From contig JAKCEC010000044.1 in the NCBI GenBank assembly GCA_021841725.1, forward strand, positions 1 through 8,882: a stretch of DNA of 8,882 bases. The letters are read 5' to 3'. This DNA is from Actinomycetes bacterium. Lineage in GTDB: Bacteria > Actinomycetota > Acidimicrobiia > Acidimicrobiales > RAAP-2. Below, piece by piece: positions 1 through 7,222 of this stretch. The notes beneath the pieces were generated by a model that saw only the letters and a list, made by a program, of their open reading frames with translations, was not told the origin of the DNA and did no database searches. Position 1 is the stretch's first letter, and each line of letters opens with the position of its first letter. Position numbers and translations under genes: made by a program.

Positions 1-1
1 C

Positions 2-1996
2 GAGGTGAGGGTCGCCGCGATCACGTCCACGCCGCGCACCCAGCGCCCCCAGGCGCCCTTCATGACCTCGTCGCTGCAGATCGAGGCGAGCCGCAAGTTA
101 CGCTTCGACCCCGAGCGCACGATGCGCGCCGCTCAGCGCCTCTACGAGCAGGGGTGGATCACCTACATGCGTACCGACTCGACCACGCTGTCGAGCGAGG
201 CCATCACCGCGGCGCGCGCCATGGCCGCCTCGATGTTCGGCGACGACTACGTGGCCGACGCGCCGCGCCGCTACGACCGCAAGGTCAAGAACGCCCAGGA
301 GGCGCACGAGGCCATTCGGCCCGCGGGCGAGACCTTTCGCACCCTCGACGAGGCCCAGGCCAGTCTGGGGGGTGACGAACTCGCCGTCTACGACCTCGTC
401 TGGAAGCGCACCATCGCCTCGCAGATGGTGGACGCCCGCCTGACCCAGGATCGCGTGCGACTGACCTGCGACGTGGGCACGGTCGAGGGCATCGAGGGCG
501 CGGTGCGCGCGGGGCTGACCGCGACCGGCCTGCGCATCGAGTTCGCCGGATTCCGCCGCGCCTACGTCGAAGGGACCGACGACCCCGAAGCCGAGCTGGC
601 CGACCAGGAGCGCATCCTGCCCCCACTGAGTGAGGGGGCGGCGCTGGGCGTTCGTGACGTGGCGATGAAGAGCCACGACACCCAACCGCCGGACCGCTTC
701 TCCGAGGCCACTCTGATCAAGAAGCTCGAGGACCTCGGCATCGGACGCCCCTCGACCTACGCGAGCGTCATGAAGACCATCGATCGGCGCGGGTACGTGT
801 GGAAGAAGGGTAAGTCCCTGGTCCCGGCGTTTCGCGCCTTCGCGGTGGTGAACCTGCTCCAGGCCTATTTCTCGGACCTGGTGGACTACCAGTTCACCGC
901 CGAGATGGAGAACCAACTCGACGACATCGCCGACGGGCGCCAGGACCTCGAGCCGTGGTTGCGAAAGTTCTACTTCGGTGACCCCGAGGCGACGACCGAG
1001 CTGGCGCGCCGTGGTCTCGAGTACGTGACCCACGAACAGCACGACTTCGACTTCGCGGCCATCAACTCGATCGAGCTCGGCGTGGCCCCCGACGGCCTCG
1101 CGGTGTCGGTGCGGTCGGGACGCTACGGCCCCTACCTGGTACACGGCGAGGACCGGGTCTCGATCCCCGAAGCCACCGAACCCGACTCGCTGAGCGTGGC
1201 GCACGCGTTGGCCCTCCTGGCGGCGCCGAGCAACGACCGCCAACTGGGGGTCGACGACCACGGTCAGCCCATCTTCTTGAAGGCCGGGCGCTACGGGCCC
1301 TACGTGCAGGTCGGTGAGGTGAGCGACCCGAAAGAGAAGCCCAAGACCGCGTCGTTGTTCTCGACGATGGCGCCCGAGACGGTGACCCTCGCGGACGCGA
1401 TGCGGCTCTTGTCGTTGCCGCGCGAGGTCGGGGTGCACCCCGACGACGCCGAACCGATTCTGGCCCAGAACGGTCGTTACGGTCCCTACCTCACCTGGGG
1501 CAAGGAGACGCGGTCGCTCGAGGACGAGGACCAGATCTTCACCGTGGACCTGGCCCGGGCCCTCGCGCTGCTGGCCGAACCCAAGCCACGTGGTCGCCGC
1601 GTCGCCGCGGGGCCGCTCAAGGACCTGGGCGAGGACCCGGTCACCCGGCGTCACGTGGTCGTGCGCTCGGGTCGCTTCGGTCTCTACGTCACCGACGGCG
1701 AGGTGAACGCGACCCTGCGCCTCGGCGACACACCCGAGACGCTGAGCCTCGATCGGGCCTGTGAACTCTTGGCCGAACGGCGTAACGCCGAGCCCTCGAC
1801 GCGCGCCAAGAAGGCGCCCGCGAAGAAGGCCGCGACCAAGAAGGCGCCCGCGAAGAAGGCGCCCGCGAAGAAGGCCACGGCGACGCGCAGCGCGACCCCC
1901 GCGAAGACGACGGGCGCCGCCAAGCGCGCCGCGACGGCCCAGGGGGCCAAGGTCAACGCCGCCCTCGCGGCGGCGGCGCGCCCGGAACCGCGCTAG
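2..1996 (+). CDS. topA: DNA topoisomerase I, 5'-truncated by the window edge
   Basis: This type IA topoisomerase relaxes negative supercoils by cutting one strand through a tyrosine-DNA link. The frame is open from base 2 with no credible start, so the Toprim domain lies upstream; I infer roughly 270 residues missing from the usual actinobacterial length. Counting from the GTG at 5, residues 19-30 hold the PFMTSSLQIEAS block. ITYMRTDS (52-59) carries the catalytic Tyr54 (codon 164-166). LEDLGIGRPSTYA follows at about 241-253. Four C-terminal repeats begin with GRYGPY or GRFGLY, at about residues 372, 428, 490 and 556. No C4 zinc ribbon is visible. The last 65 residues are a Lys/Ala/Pro-rich basic tail of the kind found in mycobacterial TopA, where it aids DNA binding and processivity. 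The TAG stop shares its G with the tmk GTG start (TAGTG), which suggests translational coupling. Confidence 0.97.
   Translation, partial: EVRVAAITSTPRTQRPQAPFMTSSLQIEASRKLRFDPERTMRAAQRLYEQGWITYMRTDSTTLSSEAITAARAMAASMFGDDYVADAPRRYDRKVKNAQEAHEAIRPAGETFRTLDEAQASLGGDELAVYDLVWKRTIASQMVDARLTQDRVRLTCDVGTVEGIEGAVRAGLTATGLRIEFAGFRRAYVEGTDDPEAELADQERILPPLSEGAALGVRDVAMKSHDTQPPDRFSEATLIKKLEDLGIGRPSTYASVMKTIDRRGYVWKKGKSLVPAFRAFAVVNLLQAYFSDLVDYQFTAEMENQLDDIADGRQDLEPWLRKFYFGDPEATTELARRGLEYVTHEQHDFDFAAINSIELGVAPDGLAVSVRSGRYGPYLVHGEDRVSIPEATEPDSLSVAHALALLAAPSNDRQLGVDDHGQPIFLKAGRYGPYVQVGEVSDPKEKPKTASLFSTMAPETVTLADAMRLLSLPREVGVHPDDAEPILAQNGRYGPYLTWGKETRSLEDEDQIFTVDLARALALLAEPKPRGRRVAAGPLKDLGEDPVTRRHVVVRSGRFGLYVTDGEVNATLRLGDTPETLSLDRACELLAERRNAEPSTRAKKAPAKKAATKKAPAKKAPAKKATATRSATPAKTTGAAKRAATAQGAKVNAALAAAARPEPR
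1808..1882 (+). repeat. Five tandem 15-nt units encoding the KKAPA-type tail of TopA
   Basis: Five consecutive 15-nt units begin at 1808, 1823, 1838, 1853 and 1868. The first, third and fourth are identical (AAGAAGGCGCCCGCG). The second and fifth are variants. They encode KKAPA, KKAAT, KKAPA, KKAPA and KKATA. This is an in-frame coding repeat within the basic tail of topA, resembling histone H1-like Lys/Ala/Pro tails. The near identity at DNA level suggests that slippage can change its length. Confidence 0.9.
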
Positions 1997-2598
1997 TGGC
2001 GCGCGGTCGCTTCGTCGTCTTCGAGGGTATCGACGCCTGCGGCAAGAGCACCCAGGCCCGACGGGTGGCGACGCGACGCGACGCCCGGTTCGTCTTCGAG
2101 CCCGGTGACACGCCCCTGGGCGCACAGTTGCGCGGGTGGGTACTCGACGCCGCCACGCCCATGACGCCGGTCACCGAGGCGCTGATGATGTTGGCCGACC
2201 GGTCGCATCACGTGGCGACCGTCATCGAACCCACCCTGGCCGCCGGTACCCACGTCATCGCCGACCGTTTCGCCGCCTCGACCCTGGCCTACCAGGGCTA
2301 CGGCCGCGGCGTCGACCTCGCCGACCTGCACGCGGCCACCGACCTGGCCATCGGAACCTGTCGACCCGACCTCACGGTACTGATCGACATCGACGTCGAG
2401 ACCGCCCACGAGCGCCGCGCGCGCGACGCCCGCGACCGCTTCGAATCGGCCGACGCCCAGTTTCACGAGCGCGTGCGCGACGGGTACCTCGCCATGGCGA
2501 AGGCCGACCCCGCGCACTGGTGCGTGGTGCAGGGGCGCGGAGCGCTCGATGAGGTCGCCGCGGCGATCGACGCGCGACTGGACGCCCTGGACTGGTGA
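1996..2598 (+). CDS. tmk: Thymidylate kinase (dTMP kinase)
   Basis: This cytosolic enzyme phosphorylates dTMP to dTDP with ATP, a step in dTTP synthesis. The 200-residue product has the usual family length. Residues 10-19 form the P-loop EGIDACGKST. DRF at 90-92 is the DRX motif and QGYGRG lies at 100-105. An Arg-rich LID segment is at about 138-149 (ERRARDARDRFE). The usual REPG motif after the P-loop reads FEPG (34-37), so the Arg normally there is Phe, a mild oddity worth comparing with relatives. The GTG start overlaps the topA stop by 1 nt, and the TGA stop overlaps the holB GTG by 4 nt (GTGA). No strong Shine-Dalgarno is seen, so coupling to topA is likely. Confidence 0.96.
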   Translation: MARGRFVVFEGIDACGKSTQARRVATRRDARFVFEPGDTPLGAQLRGWVLDAATPMTPVTEALMMLADRSHHVATVIEPTLAAGTHVIADRFAASTLAYQGYGRGVDLADLHAATDLAIGTCRPDLTVLIDIDVETAHERRARDARDRFESADAQFHERVRDGYLAMAKADPAHWCVVQGRGALDEVAAAIDARLDALDW

Positions 2599-3695
2599 GT
2601 GACGTCTTCGATTCCCTGGTCGGCCAGGACCGCGCCGTCGCCGCGCTCCGCCGGCACGTGCGCCATCCGGTGCACGCCTACCTCTTCAGCGGTCCGGCGG
2701 GTTCGAACGTGCACGACGCGGTGACCGCGTTCGCCGCGGCCCTGCAGTGTCCGGCGTTCGGGTGCGGGGTCTGTGAGAGTTGTCGACGGGTGCTCGAGCG
2801 CGTGGACCCCGACGTGCACGTCGCCGAGCGCGCGGGCGTGGCCTGGCGCGTGGACGACCTGCGCGAGGTGGACCGCATATCGCGTCGCCGTCCCCTGGGC
2901 CCGGGTTACCAGATCATGATCATCAACGAGATCGAGCTCACGGTGTCGGGGACGTCGCCCTCGGCGCCCGCCCTGCTCAAGTCCCTCGAGGAGCCCCCCT
3001 CGCGGACCGTCTTCCTCCTCACCGCCGAGGAGGTCGGTGACGCCCTCGACACCGTCGTGTCGCGCTGCGTGGAGGTCAAGTTCCGGGCGATGAGTGACGC
3101 CGATCTCGAGGAGGTGCTGCGCCAGGGCGGCGCCAGCGCCGACGCGGCGCGGACGGCGGCGCGTTCGGCCGGGGGCAACCTGGCGCGCGCGCGCGTACTG
3201 GTGCGCGACCCGGGACTCGGCGAGCGTCTCGACGCGTGGCGTTCGGTGCCCGAGCGTCTCACGGGCACGGCCGCGGCGGCCGCCCAGATCGCCGTCGAAC
3301 TCTCGGGCGCGATCGACGGGGCCATGGCCCCCCTGGAGGCGGTGCACGCCGAGGAACTGGCGCGGCGCACCCGTGAGGCCAAGGAGGTCGGTCTGCGTTC
3401 ACTCGGCAGCCGCAAAGAGCTCGAGGCGCACTTCAAGCGCGAGCAGCGACGCTTCCGCAGCGACGAGGTGCGCTTCGGCCTGAGCGTCCTCACCGAGGTC
3501 TACCGCGAGCGAATGATGGCGGCCCTCGGCGACCTGGAGTCGCGCGGGGAGTCGACGGAGGGCCGCGCGCACCACCGGGTGGCGGCGAGCCTGTCGGCGA
3601 TCGACCTCCTGGTCGAGACCAACGAACGTCTCTCGACCAACATCGACGAGTCCCTGCTCTTGGTGGACCTGATGCTGGCGCTGGCGCGACTCTGA
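2595..3695 (+). CDS. holB: DNA polymerase III delta' subunit (clamp loader)
   Basis: This is a subunit of the clamp-loader complex that opens and loads the beta clamp in replication; it belongs to the AAA+ DnaX/HolB family. The product is 366 residues. The N-terminus FDSLVGQDRAVAAL (5-18) is typical. Cys52, Cys57, Cys60 and Cys63 form the zinc-binding module seen in DnaX and delta' proteins. The P-loop is degenerate: GPAGSN at 33-38 lacks the GK[ST] residues. Walker B also departs from consensus (IINEIEL, about 109-115). LLKSLEEPPS (127-136) and the SRC motif (156-158) are intact. Loss of ATP binding is known for delta' subunits, so this is probably a stator-like subunit that does not hydrolyse ATP. 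The GTG start overlaps the tmk stop by 4 nt. It is the last protein gene of the topA-tmk-holB operon. Confidence 0.95.
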   Translation: MSDVFDSLVGQDRAVAALRRHVRHPVHAYLFSGPAGSNVHDAVTAFAAALQCPAFGCGVCESCRRVLERVDPDVHVAERAGVAWRVDDLREVDRISRRRPLGPGYQIMIINEIELTVSGTSPSAPALLKSLEEPPSRTVFLLTAEEVGDALDTVVSRCVEVKFRAMSDADLEEVLRQGGASADAARTAARSAGGNLARARVLVRDPGLGERLDAWRSVPERLTGTAAAAAQIAVELSGAIDGAMAPLEAVHAEELARRTREAKEVGLRSLGSRKELEAHFKREQRRFRSDEVRFGLSVLTEVYRERMMAALGDLESRGESTEGRAHHRVAASLSAIDLLVETNERLSTNIDESLLLVDLMLALARL

Positions 3696-3714
3696 GGCGG
3701 GTGCGCGAATCGGG

Positions 3715-3720
3715 TAGTCT
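3715..3720 (+). promoter_or_regulatory. Possible -10 element of the tRNA-Thr gene
   Basis: TAGTCT fits the actinobacterial -10 pattern TAnnnT and ends 10 nt before the mature tRNA. That would place transcription start a few bases upstream of the tRNA. No convincing -35 is seen 16-19 bp upstream, where the holB stop lies. The tRNA could equally be processed from the topA-holB transcript. Confidence 0.3.
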
Positions 3721-3730
3721 TTCTAGTCGC

Positions 3731-3806
3731 GCCTGGGTAGCTCAGTCGGTAGAGCAGCGCATTCGTAATGCGCAGGTCAGGAGTTCGAATCTCCTCCCAG
3801 GCTCCA
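3731..3806 (+). tRNA. tRNA-Thr (anticodon CGT), CCA encoded
   Basis: A complete cloverleaf can be folded by eye. The acceptor arm GCCTGGG (3731-3737) pairs with CCCAGGC (3796-3802). The D stem is GCTC/GAGC (3740-3743 with 3752-3755). The anticodon stem GCGCA/TGCGC encloses the loop TTCGTAA, with anticodon CGT at 3764-3766, which reads ACG threonine codons. The T stem AGGAG/CTCCT encloses TTCGAAT. The discriminator base is T3803 and the CCA end (3804-3806) is genome-encoded. It sits 35 nt after holB, a placement I recall from other actinobacterial topA-tmk-holB regions. The anticodon arm is very close to that of E. coli tRNA-Thr(CGT). Confidence 0.97.
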
Positions 3807-3810
3807 CCCG

Positions 3811-3827
3811 CCGGTGTTTCGCACCGG
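3811..3827 (+). terminator. Hairpin just after tRNA-Thr, possible terminator
   Basis: CCGGTG (3811-3816) pairs with CACCGG (3822-3827) around a 5-nt TTTCG loop, starting 5 nt after the tRNA CCA. No T-tract follows. This is common among proposed terminators of high-GC actinobacteria, but it leaves the call uncertain. Confidence 0.35.
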
Positions 3828-3860
3828 TCCCGGGACCGCGTCCATCGACGCCGCGGGTGC

Positions 3861-3878
3861 GCCACGGGCGCCCGTGGC
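3861..3878. terminator. Perfect 18-bp palindrome between the convergent tRNA-Thr and murD ends
   Basis: GCCACGGGCGCCCGTGGC is an exact inverted repeat ending 2 bp from the murD stop codon (3881-3883). As RNA from either strand it can form a 7-bp GC-rich stem with a GCGC loop, so it may end transcription from both sides. There is no T-run. A protein-binding role cannot be excluded, but its position right after an operon favours a terminator. Confidence 0.45.
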
Positions 3879-3880
3879 CG

Positions 3881-5188
3881 TCACGGTGCCCCTCGTGCGA
3901 CGACCTCGTCGACGGCGCGGGCGAAGTCGTCGCTGCGTTCCTCCCAATTGCGATAGGCGTCGAAACTCGGTGCGGCGGGCGAGAACAGGACCACGCCGCC
4001 GCGCGGCGTGAGAGCCGCGCGGGCGAGGCGCACCGCGTCGTGGACGTCGCGCGCGTGCGTCACCGGCAGTGGCGCCGCCGCGGCCCCTATTCGTTCACCC
4101 GCCGGGCCGATGACGATCAGCGCCGTCGCCGCGCGACGCGCCCGCAGCTCGTCGAGCAGTTCCCGGTAGTCGACGCCGCGGTCGAATCCCCCGGCGATCA
4201 GCGCCAGGTCCTGCTGGGCGAAGACGCGCAGGGCCGCGATGGTCGGGAGGGGACCCGTGGCGAGCCCGTCGTCGACGAAGCGCACGGTGCCTACCGCGAC
4301 CTCGAGGGTGGCGACGCAGGTGAGACGACCGCGCAGCGGCACGAACTCTCGCGCCCGCGGGGCGATCACCGCGCGGATCTCGTCGAGGTCGCGTCCGGTG
4401 GCGAGGGCGCAGGCGGCCAGGGCCAGACCCACGTTGTGGTCGTTGTGCTCGCCCAGCAGGCCGAGTTCGTGCGCGAGTCCCGTCGCGTCGGGCCGCGCCC
4501 GCTGGAGGAGCCCGCCCAGGAGGTCGCCCGCGCGCTCGAGTTCCGGGGTGGACGCCGTGAGCGTGACGTGCTCGCCGGCGGCGCGGGTCATCGAGAGTTT
4601 GTCCGCGTGGTACTGCTCGAGGGTGCCGTGCCAGTCCAGGTGGTCCGAGCCTAACGAGGTGACCAGGATCAGTCCGGGGGCCACGCTCACGTCCACGCTC
4701 TGAAAACTCGACACCTCCACGATCAGCCAGCCCCGCGACACGTCGAGGTCGGGGTCGTAGGGTGGTCGCCCGATATTGCCCAGGGCCTGGGCCTCCTCCC
4801 CGAGACAGCGCAGGAAGAACGTCACCAGGGAGGTGGTGGTGGACTTGCCCTTGGTACCGGTGACCGCGATGACGCGGTGACGGTCCGTCTCGTGGAGCCA
4901 GAGGTCCAGCCCAGAGGTGACCATGACGCCGCGCGCTTCGAGGGCGACGACGTCGTCGCGTCGTCGCGGGATGCCCGGACTCTTGATCACGACGTCGCAC
5001 GTCGCGAGGGCCTCGTATCCGCCACCCGACGTGGCGAGCACGTGGTCGTCGTGGGGATCGTCGTCGACCAGCACGAGGTCGCGCGCGACGCCCGCGAGAC
5101 GGCGCTGCGTGGCGCGACCCTCGACGCCGTAGCCGAAGACGCCGACGCGCTGACCCGCGAGGTCAGCGAAGCCAGTGGGCCGGAACAC
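3881..5188 (-). CDS. murD: MurD-family ligase, probably L-glutamate-specific MurD2
   Basis: This is a cytosolic Mur ligase that adds glutamate to UDP-MurNAc-L-Ala with ATP. The 435 residues match the family length. The N-domain begins VGVFGYGVEGRATQRR (15-30). The central domain has the P-loop GTKGKSTT (111-118), EVSSFQ (158-163), DHLDWHGTLEQYHADKL (182-198, including the Lys expected to be carbamylated) and HNDHNVGLALAA (248-259). The C-domain has IAGGFDRGVDYREL (331-344) and FSPAAPSFDAYRNWEERSDDF (402-422). Positions contacting D-Glu in E. coli MurD differ here: the NDSKATN region is DDGLATG (306-312), the GGDGK Lys is Arg (GGFDR), and the Phe422 equivalent is Trp415. Together with the adjacent murL, this argues for MurD2, which uses L-Glu. 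The GTG start at 5188 overlaps the 3' end of murL by 26 bp. It is preceded by a GGGGGT Shine-Dalgarno-like run, and no other in-frame start keeps the nucleotide-binding N-domain. It is the last gene of the operon. Confidence 0.93.
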   Translation of the reverse strand: MFRPTGFADLAGQRVGVFGYGVEGRATQRRLAGVARDLVLVDDDPHDDHVLATSGGGYEALATCDVVIKSPGIPRRRDDVVALEARGVMVTSGLDLWLHETDRHRVIAVTGTKGKSTTTSLVTFFLRCLGEEAQALGNIGRPPYDPDLDVSRGWLIVEVSSFQSVDVSVAPGLILVTSLGSDHLDWHGTLEQYHADKLSMTRAAGEHVTLTASTPELERAGDLLGGLLQRARPDATGLAHELGLLGEHNDHNVGLALAACALATGRDLDEIRAVIAPRAREFVPLRGRLTCVATLEVAVGTVRFVDDGLATGPLPTIAALRVFAQQDLALIAGGFDRGVDYRELLDELRARRAATALIVIGPAGERIGAAAAPLPVTHARDVHDAVRLARAALTPRGGVVLFSPAAPSFDAYRNWEERSDDFARAVDEVVARGAP

Positions 5189-6443
5189 GGCTGACCCCCA
5201 GTGGGCGCAGAAGTTCGTCGAAGGCGCGGTCGCGCGCCGTGAGGCGCGCGAGTTCCCCGAGTCGCCCGACGTCGTGCCACTCGGGGAGTTGGCTCACGAA
5301 GCGCAGGGCCACGGCGCTCTCGTCGGGGTCGCCCACGCACTCGAAGGGCTTGTGCTCGAGGCCGAGTCCGATGAGCGAGCGCAGCGAGGGATCGAGGCGC
5401 GGGTCCGAGAGCGGTTCGGCGCCGAAGATATCGCGCAGGGCGTCGCGCTCGATGAAGGGCGCGAGGATCAAGTCGATGAAGAGGCACTTGTCGCACACGC
5501 CGCACCACTGCGCGGCCCGGTCCCCGGGCCGCTGCGCGAAGGCGCGGTTACAACTGCGAAAGACGTAGTGGTACGCACGGGCGGCGGCGAAACGTTGGGC
5601 CACCCAGAGTTCGCTGCGATCGCGCAGGTAGCTGGCCACGACGAACGCCGGGCCGACCCGCTCGGCCACGGCCGCGGCGATGAGTACTTCGGCCGCCCAC
5701 GACTTGGACCACTGGTGGTTGATGTCGCGCCCGCGCCAGCGCAGGTTCGGGGCCGAGGCCGAGTGCTCGTTGCTCATGGCGACCGCCCCGTGTCCCGAGG
5801 CGAGCGCCGCCAGGGCGGCCAGGGTGGTCACCATCGCGGTGACCGGCACGTGGCCGTTAAAGAAGTTGTCGTCGCCGCGCAGTATCTGGGGGTCGAGGTG
5901 TCGCGTGGCGCGCACGACCTCGAGCCCGGTCACCGCGGCGGTCGCCTCGAGGGGCGCGAAGCGACCCGTCGAGGGACTCACGATGAACAGCGAGCGCTCG
6001 AGGTGCGCGAGTTCGTTCACCGTGACCACCGAGTCGATGCCGCCCCCGAAGGGGATGAGGACGCGCGTCGGGGTGACGTCGGTCTCGTAGGTGACGGCGT
6101 CGGTGCCGCCGCGGATGACCACGTCGTCCAGGGGGAGTTCGTTGCGAAAGGAGAACTCGCCGAGGCCGTCGCGCAGCGCCGCGTCGAGGAGCGCGCGCGC
6201 GTGGGGTCCCGCGGGTTCGTCGCCGAGGTCGACGTGGCGCGCCGCGCCGGCCTTGTAGTACGACAGGCCCGCCACCAGGTACCACAGGTGCGCCAGGGCG
6301 TGGAGCTCGGGGCGCCGCAGGGACGCCACGTTCTCAAAGACCACGCGTTCGGTGAAGTGACGCCCGTCGAGTTCGTAGTGCCCGACCAGGGTGTCCTCGT
6401 CGACGTCGAGGCCCTCGTAGCGAAACACGTCAGCGCGATTCAC
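5163..6443 (-). CDS. murL: UDP-N-acetylmuramoyl-L-alanyl-L-glutamate epimerase MurL
   Basis: MurL is known to convert the terminal L-Glu of UDP-MurNAc-L-Ala-L-Glu to D-Glu in an ATP-dependent reaction, giving cells D-Glu for peptidoglycan without a free-glutamate racemase. The 426-residue product matches remembered family blocks in order: HLWYLVAGLSYYKA (52-65), DGLGEFSFRNEL (92-103), the PP-loop-like GGGIDS (133-138), FFNGHVPVTAM (194-204), SNEHSAS (224-230), INHQWSKSW (241-249), SCNR (297-300), WCGVCDKC (313-320) and HKPFECVGD (364-372). Xanthomonas MurL, as I recall it, has GGGKDS where this has GGGIDS. The GTG start shares GTGA with the pgeF stop and has a strong Shine-Dalgarno, GGAGG seven nt upstream. 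Its direct coupling to a MurD ligase strongly supports the assignment. The alternative, an unrelated PP-loop ATPase, is unlikely given so many matching blocks. Confidence 0.94.
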   Translation of the reverse strand: MNRADVFRYEGLDVDEDTLVGHYELDGRHFTERVVFENVASLRRPELHALAHLWYLVAGLSYYKAGAARHVDLGDEPAGPHARALLDAALRDGLGEFSFRNELPLDDVVIRGGTDAVTYETDVTPTRVLIPFGGGIDSVVTVNELAHLERSLFIVSPSTGRFAPLEATAAVTGLEVVRATRHLDPQILRGDDNFFNGHVPVTAMVTTLAALAALASGHGAVAMSNEHSASAPNLRWRGRDINHQWSKSWAAEVLIAAAVAERVGPAFVVASYLRDRSELWVAQRFAAARAYHYVFRSCNRAFAQRPGDRAAQWCGVCDKCLFIDLILAPFIERDALRDIFGAEPLSDPRLDPSLRSLIGLGLEHKPFECVGDPDESAVALRFVSQLPEWHDVGRLGELARLTARDRAFDELLRPLGVSRVPAHWLR

Positions 6444-7222
6444 GAGACCCCCTCCCTCGGTGGTGCGTCCACGATCCGGCGCGCGAACAGACCGAAGCGA
6501 CCGCAGGGCCGCTGGGCGCGGTCCGAGAAGAAGACGTTAGCGCCGTCGGTGGGGGGCCCCCAGTGCGTCAGGTGCGCCCGGTCCAGGCCCGCCTGCCCCA
6601 ATTGGTGGCGCGCGACCACCGAGAGGTCGAGTCGACTGCGGTCCGCCACGTCGGCGCGCAGGGCGCCGTCGACGTGCGCGAAGCGCCCCGCCACCTCGGG
6701 GCCCACCTGGTACGCGTCGACCGAGACGTGCGGACCGATCACCACGCGTACCGACCGGGGTGCGTCGAAGGCCGCCAGCGTGGCGGCGAGCACCCCGCTC
6801 TCGAGCCCGCGCCACCCCGCGTGCGCGACGGCGACGCGCGGACCCGCCGTGTCGACGAAGAGGACGGGGAGACAATCGGCCACCAGCACGCCCAGCACCA
6901 CGTCGACGCGCGTCGTGACCAGCGCGTCGCCCTCGAGGGGCTCGCCGCGCCAGGCGTCGACGTCGAGTACTCGCGCCCCGTGGACCTGGTGCGCGAGCAC
7001 CAGGCGGGGAGGGTCCACGCCCATCGCCGTCGCGACGCGCCGGCGGTTCTCGGTGACGCGGGCGGGGTCGTCGCCGACGTGGTCGCCCAGGTTGAGGCTG
7101 TCGAAGGGCGGTTCACTCACCCCACCGGCGCGTCCCGTGACCACGGCGTCCACCCCCCACGGACGTGCGACCTCGAGGGAGAACAGCGCCCGGGCGCCGC
7201 GCGAGGTCGCGACGGGGTTCAC
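6440..7222 (-). CDS. pgeF: Peptidoglycan editing factor PgeF (laccase-domain protein, YfiH family)
   Basis: Members are zinc-dependent, LACC1-like purine nucleoside-processing proteins. E. coli PgeF (YfiH) prevents L-Ser from replacing L-Ala in the stem peptide. The product is 260 residues from the GTG at 7222, the usual length. The expected metal ligands are His81 in HQVHG, Cys117 in VADCLPVLF and His134 in AHAGWRG. Further family blocks are TGRAGGVSEPPFDSLNLGDHVGDD (29-52, given here by its ends), IGPHVSVDAYQVGPEV, and FFSDRAQRPCGRFG near the C-terminus. The Cys often found before the final FFS block is Thr here (LTHWG). The GTG lies inside the zur stop (GTGA), so upstream starts that run into zur are rejected; no Shine-Dalgarno is seen, so coupling to zur is expected. 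The downstream end overlaps the murL start by 4 nt. Confidence 0.93.
   Translation of the reverse strand: MNPVATSRGARALFSLEVARPWGVDAVVTGRAGGVSEPPFDSLNLGDHVGDDPARVTENRRRVATAMGVDPPRLVLAHQVHGARVLDVDAWRGEPLEGDALVTTRVDVVLGVLVADCLPVLFVDTAGPRVAVAHAGWRGLESGVLAATLAAFDAPRSVRVVIGPHVSVDAYQVGPEVAGRFAHVDGALRADVADRSRLDLSVVARHQLGQAGLDRAHLTHWGPPTDGANVFFSDRAQRPCGRFGLFARRIVDAPPREGVS

Noticed and set aside
98..2125. A 675-codon open frame on the minus strand opposite topA
   Set aside because: Its translation is low-complexity Arg/Gly/Val-rich with no recognisable domain, and the opposite strand carries an unmistakable TopA. It is a GC-bias shadow.
3701..4654. An open frame running through tRNA-Thr and antisense to murD
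   Set aside because: It translates a tRNA gene and then the complement of MurD motifs; no protein family is recognisable.
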